This document shows, one piece after another, positions 6,534-7,810 of a stretch of 7,810 bases of DNA. The stretch comes from Planctomycetota bacterium (lineage in GTDB: Bacteria > Planctomycetota > Phycisphaerae > UBA1845): assembly GCA_022561255.1 (NCBI GenBank), contig JADFRO010000129.1:1-7810 (forward strand), in the 5' to 3' direction. Position 1 is the stretch's first letter. Each line of letters starts with the position of its first letter. Both the position numbers and the translations under genes were made by a program. A model generated the notes under the pieces. It saw only the letters and a program-made list of their open reading frames with translations, was not told where the DNA came from and ran no database searches.

Positions 6534-7547
6534 TCACGCCTTTCTGCGCATCGCGCGACGGCGCTCGATTTCCGTAAGATAGCGCTTCCGCAGCCGAATC
6601 TCCTCGGGGGTGACCTCGACGACCTCGTCGTCCTCAATAAACTCAAGCGCTATTTCCAATGGCATCTCACGCGGAGGTTTGAGAACCACCGTCTTGTCGG
6701 AAGACGCGGCCCGAATGTTGGTCATCTTCTTCGCCCGACTGATGTTGACGCTGAGGTCGCTATCGCGGCAATGCTCACCGACGATCTGCCCTTCGTAAAC
6801 CTGCGTGCCCGCAGACACGAAAAAGTCTCCCCGGCTGGACAAACCGTCCAGTGCGTACGCCGTTACCTGTCCCGCCTCGCTGGCGATCATCACGCCGTTC
6901 TTGCGGGAGGGGATGTCGCCGCGAAAAAACTCGTACTCGTAGAAATTATGGTGCATGATGGCCAGCCCGTTCGTGGCTGTCAGCATTTGATTGCGTAGTC
7001 CGATCAACCCGCGTGCAGGAATGGTAAACTCGATCGACGCCGATCCCTGGTGTTGCTGCATCGTCCTACAGATGCCGCGCCGTTCGCCCATCAGTTCCAT
7101 CACCGTGCCCACGTGCGCAGACGGCACCTCGATGACGCACAGTTCGATCGGCTCTGTTTTCTTTCCGTCGAGCTCGCGGTAGATCACCTTCGGCTTGCCC
7201 ACGGCGAGTTCGAATCCCTCTCGCCGCATGTTTTCGATCAGGATCGACAGGTGCAATATGCCCCGACCGGAGACGTGAAACTCCTCCGGCGTGTACCCCG
7301 GCTCGACCCTAAGCGATACGTTGCTCTGCCGCTCCTTTTCGAGCCGATCGCGCAGATGGCGCGACGTAAGAAATTTTCCGGACCGCCCCGTAAACGGTGA
7401 GTCGTTGACACGAAAGGTCATGTGAAGCGTCGGTTCGTCGATTCGGATAATCGGGAGCGGTGCAGGTTTTTCGAGGCATGCGATCGTGTTGCCGATGTCG
7501 ACCGATTCGATGACTTGCGTACCGTGGATCGAAGGCGCCGTGAACAA
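6534..7547 (-). CDS. typA: Translational GTPase TypA/BipA, C-terminal half only (5'-truncated)
   Basis: Residues from about 15 onward match the C-terminal half of TypA/BipA, a ribosome-associated translational GTPase of about 610 residues linked to stress and cold growth. Visible landmarks are VDIGNTIA (16-23), IDEPTLHMTFRVNDSPF (36-52) and GKFLTSRHLRDRL (57-69). Further on come VSGRGILHLSILIENMRREG (92-111), IPARGLIGLRNQ (176-187), YEGQIVGEHCR (251-261), KKMTNIRAA (273-281) and ALEFIEDDEVVEVTP (300-314). These are the EF-G-like domains III and V and the TypA-specific C-terminal domain. The GTPase domain and domain II, roughly 280 residues, are missing. The first 13 or so residues do not look like TypA, and the start codon of this frame would be TTG; the frame closes upstream at 7599-7601. 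The surviving part has no internal stop and keeps all family motifs, so the break is recent or artefactual. As it stands it cannot be a working GTPase. Confidence 0.9.
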   Translation of the reverse strand: MFTAPSIHGTQVIESVDIGNTIACLEKPAPLPIIRIDEPTLHMTFRVNDSPFTGRSGKFLTSRHLRDRLEKERQSNVSLRVEPGYTPEEFHVSGRGILHLSILIENMRREGFELAVGKPKVIYRELDGKKTEPIELCVIEVPSAHVGTVMELMGERRGICRTMQQHQGSASIEFTIPARGLIGLRNQMLTATNGLAIMHHNFYEYEFFRGDIPSRKNGVMIASEAGQVTAYALDGLSSRGDFFVSAGTQVYEGQIVGEHCRDSDLSVNISRAKKMTNIRAASSDKTVVLKPPREMPLEIALEFIEDDEVVEVTPEEIRLRKRYLTEIERRRAMRRKA

Positions 7548-7810
7548 CTCAGCCGCGAAGAACCGTTTGCTGTTGTGGGTCGACGCGGTCGGTGGGTTCT
7601 ACGTGTGTTCGGGCAACGAGATTCGCGTGGGCCAGGCAGTGCCCGGCAGCACGATCGAGTTGCCCCTGTTGGCCGACTTGTCGCGACACCATGCGACGAT
7701 CCGGCGCGACGAGGAAGGGTATACGATCGAGCCTATCCGGGACGTGCGGCTCAACGGTGAAACGATCAAGGATGTGAGTTGGATCAACGATGGGAGTCTG
7801 ATCGAGATGG
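7510..7810 (+). CDS. FHA-domain protein, N-terminal part (runs off the window)
   Basis: Only the first 100 residues are present. After a short leader, RLLLWVDAVGGFYVC (about 19-33) leads into a forkhead-associated domain. It has IRVGQ at 38-42 (a Gln where the canonical Gly-Arg pair has Arg), LADLSRHHATIRR (54-66, containing the S58-x2-H61 phosphopeptide-binding motif), YTIEP (71-75) and LNGE (81-84, the conserved Asn-Gly). FHA domains bind phosphothreonine, and proteins beginning like this are common in planctomycetes, with diverse C-termini. The partner and the C-terminal architecture lie outside the window. The ATG at 7510 is my choice. An in-frame ATG at 7495 would add five residues but sits in sequence that is typA on the other strand. 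Neither start has a good Shine-Dalgarno. The gene is head-to-head with the truncated typA, overlapping its open frame by 38 bases. Confidence 0.8.
   Translation, partial: MTCVPWIEGAVNNSAAKNRLLLWVDAVGGFYVCSGNEIRVGQAVPGSTIELPLLADLSRHHATIRRDEEGYTIEPIRDVRLNGETIKDVSWINDGSLIEM

Noticed and set aside
6414..6998. Plus-strand frame of 194 residues antisense to typA
   Set aside because: TypA motifs occupy the minus strand throughout, so this is a G+C-rich shadow frame.
7422..7760. 112-residue plus-strand frame at the right end
   Set aside because: It is an Arg-rich product in a different frame from the FHA protein, whose motifs (SRHH, LNGE) are clear in the neighbouring frame.
7548..7810. Possibility that the missing TypA GTPase domain continues upstream in another frame (simple frameshift)
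   Set aside because: This stretch codes for FHA sequence on the other strand, and a minus-strand stop lies at 7599-7601. No GTPase motif appears, so a frameshift does not explain the truncation.

Overview
This G+C-rich window most likely comes from a planctomycete. The evidence is an FHA-domain protein start of the type common in that phylum (RLLLWVD..GG), a small ITPPNQYP protein that I recall from planctomycete genomes, and a glycosyltransferase with an RTPDG/SFW..YL N-terminus. This is judged from sequence alone, without a database search.

Positions 1-5941 form a surface-polysaccharide locus of two divergent gene sets. The left set, on the minus strand, reads from about 2918 towards 1: a Wzx/MATE-like polysaccharide flippase, a GT4 glycosyltransferase, and the N-terminal part of a multi-membrane-span protein, probably an O-antigen polymerase or ligase, cut by the window edge. 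Both junctions in this set are 4-base ATGA overlaps, so it reads as a translationally coupled operon. The right set, on the plus strand from about 3424 to 5941, holds two more GT4 glycosyltransferases 13 bases apart. Together they would build a repeat unit on the cytoplasmic face, flip it and polymerise it. The gap of about 500 bases between the sets has no convincing gene. It holds a perfect TATAAT inside a short inverted repeat on the right-hand side.

Positions 5994-7547 hold a second, unrelated minus-strand group that converges on the glycan locus. It contains the C-terminal half of translational GTPase TypA/BipA, then a small zinc-finger protein with an exact anti-sigma ZAS signature and a very good ribosome-binding site, then an 85-residue conserved-looking protein that overlaps it.

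From about 7510 to the end, the plus strand encodes the start of an FHA-domain protein. TypA homology stops abruptly at about 7505-7510, just where the FHA frame begins, so the GTPase domain of TypA is absent. This head-to-head junction is the most striking point in the window. It is either a genuine rearrangement that beheaded typA or a chimeric assembly join. The glycan genes look complete and ordinary, and I found no clear new defence or mobile system.
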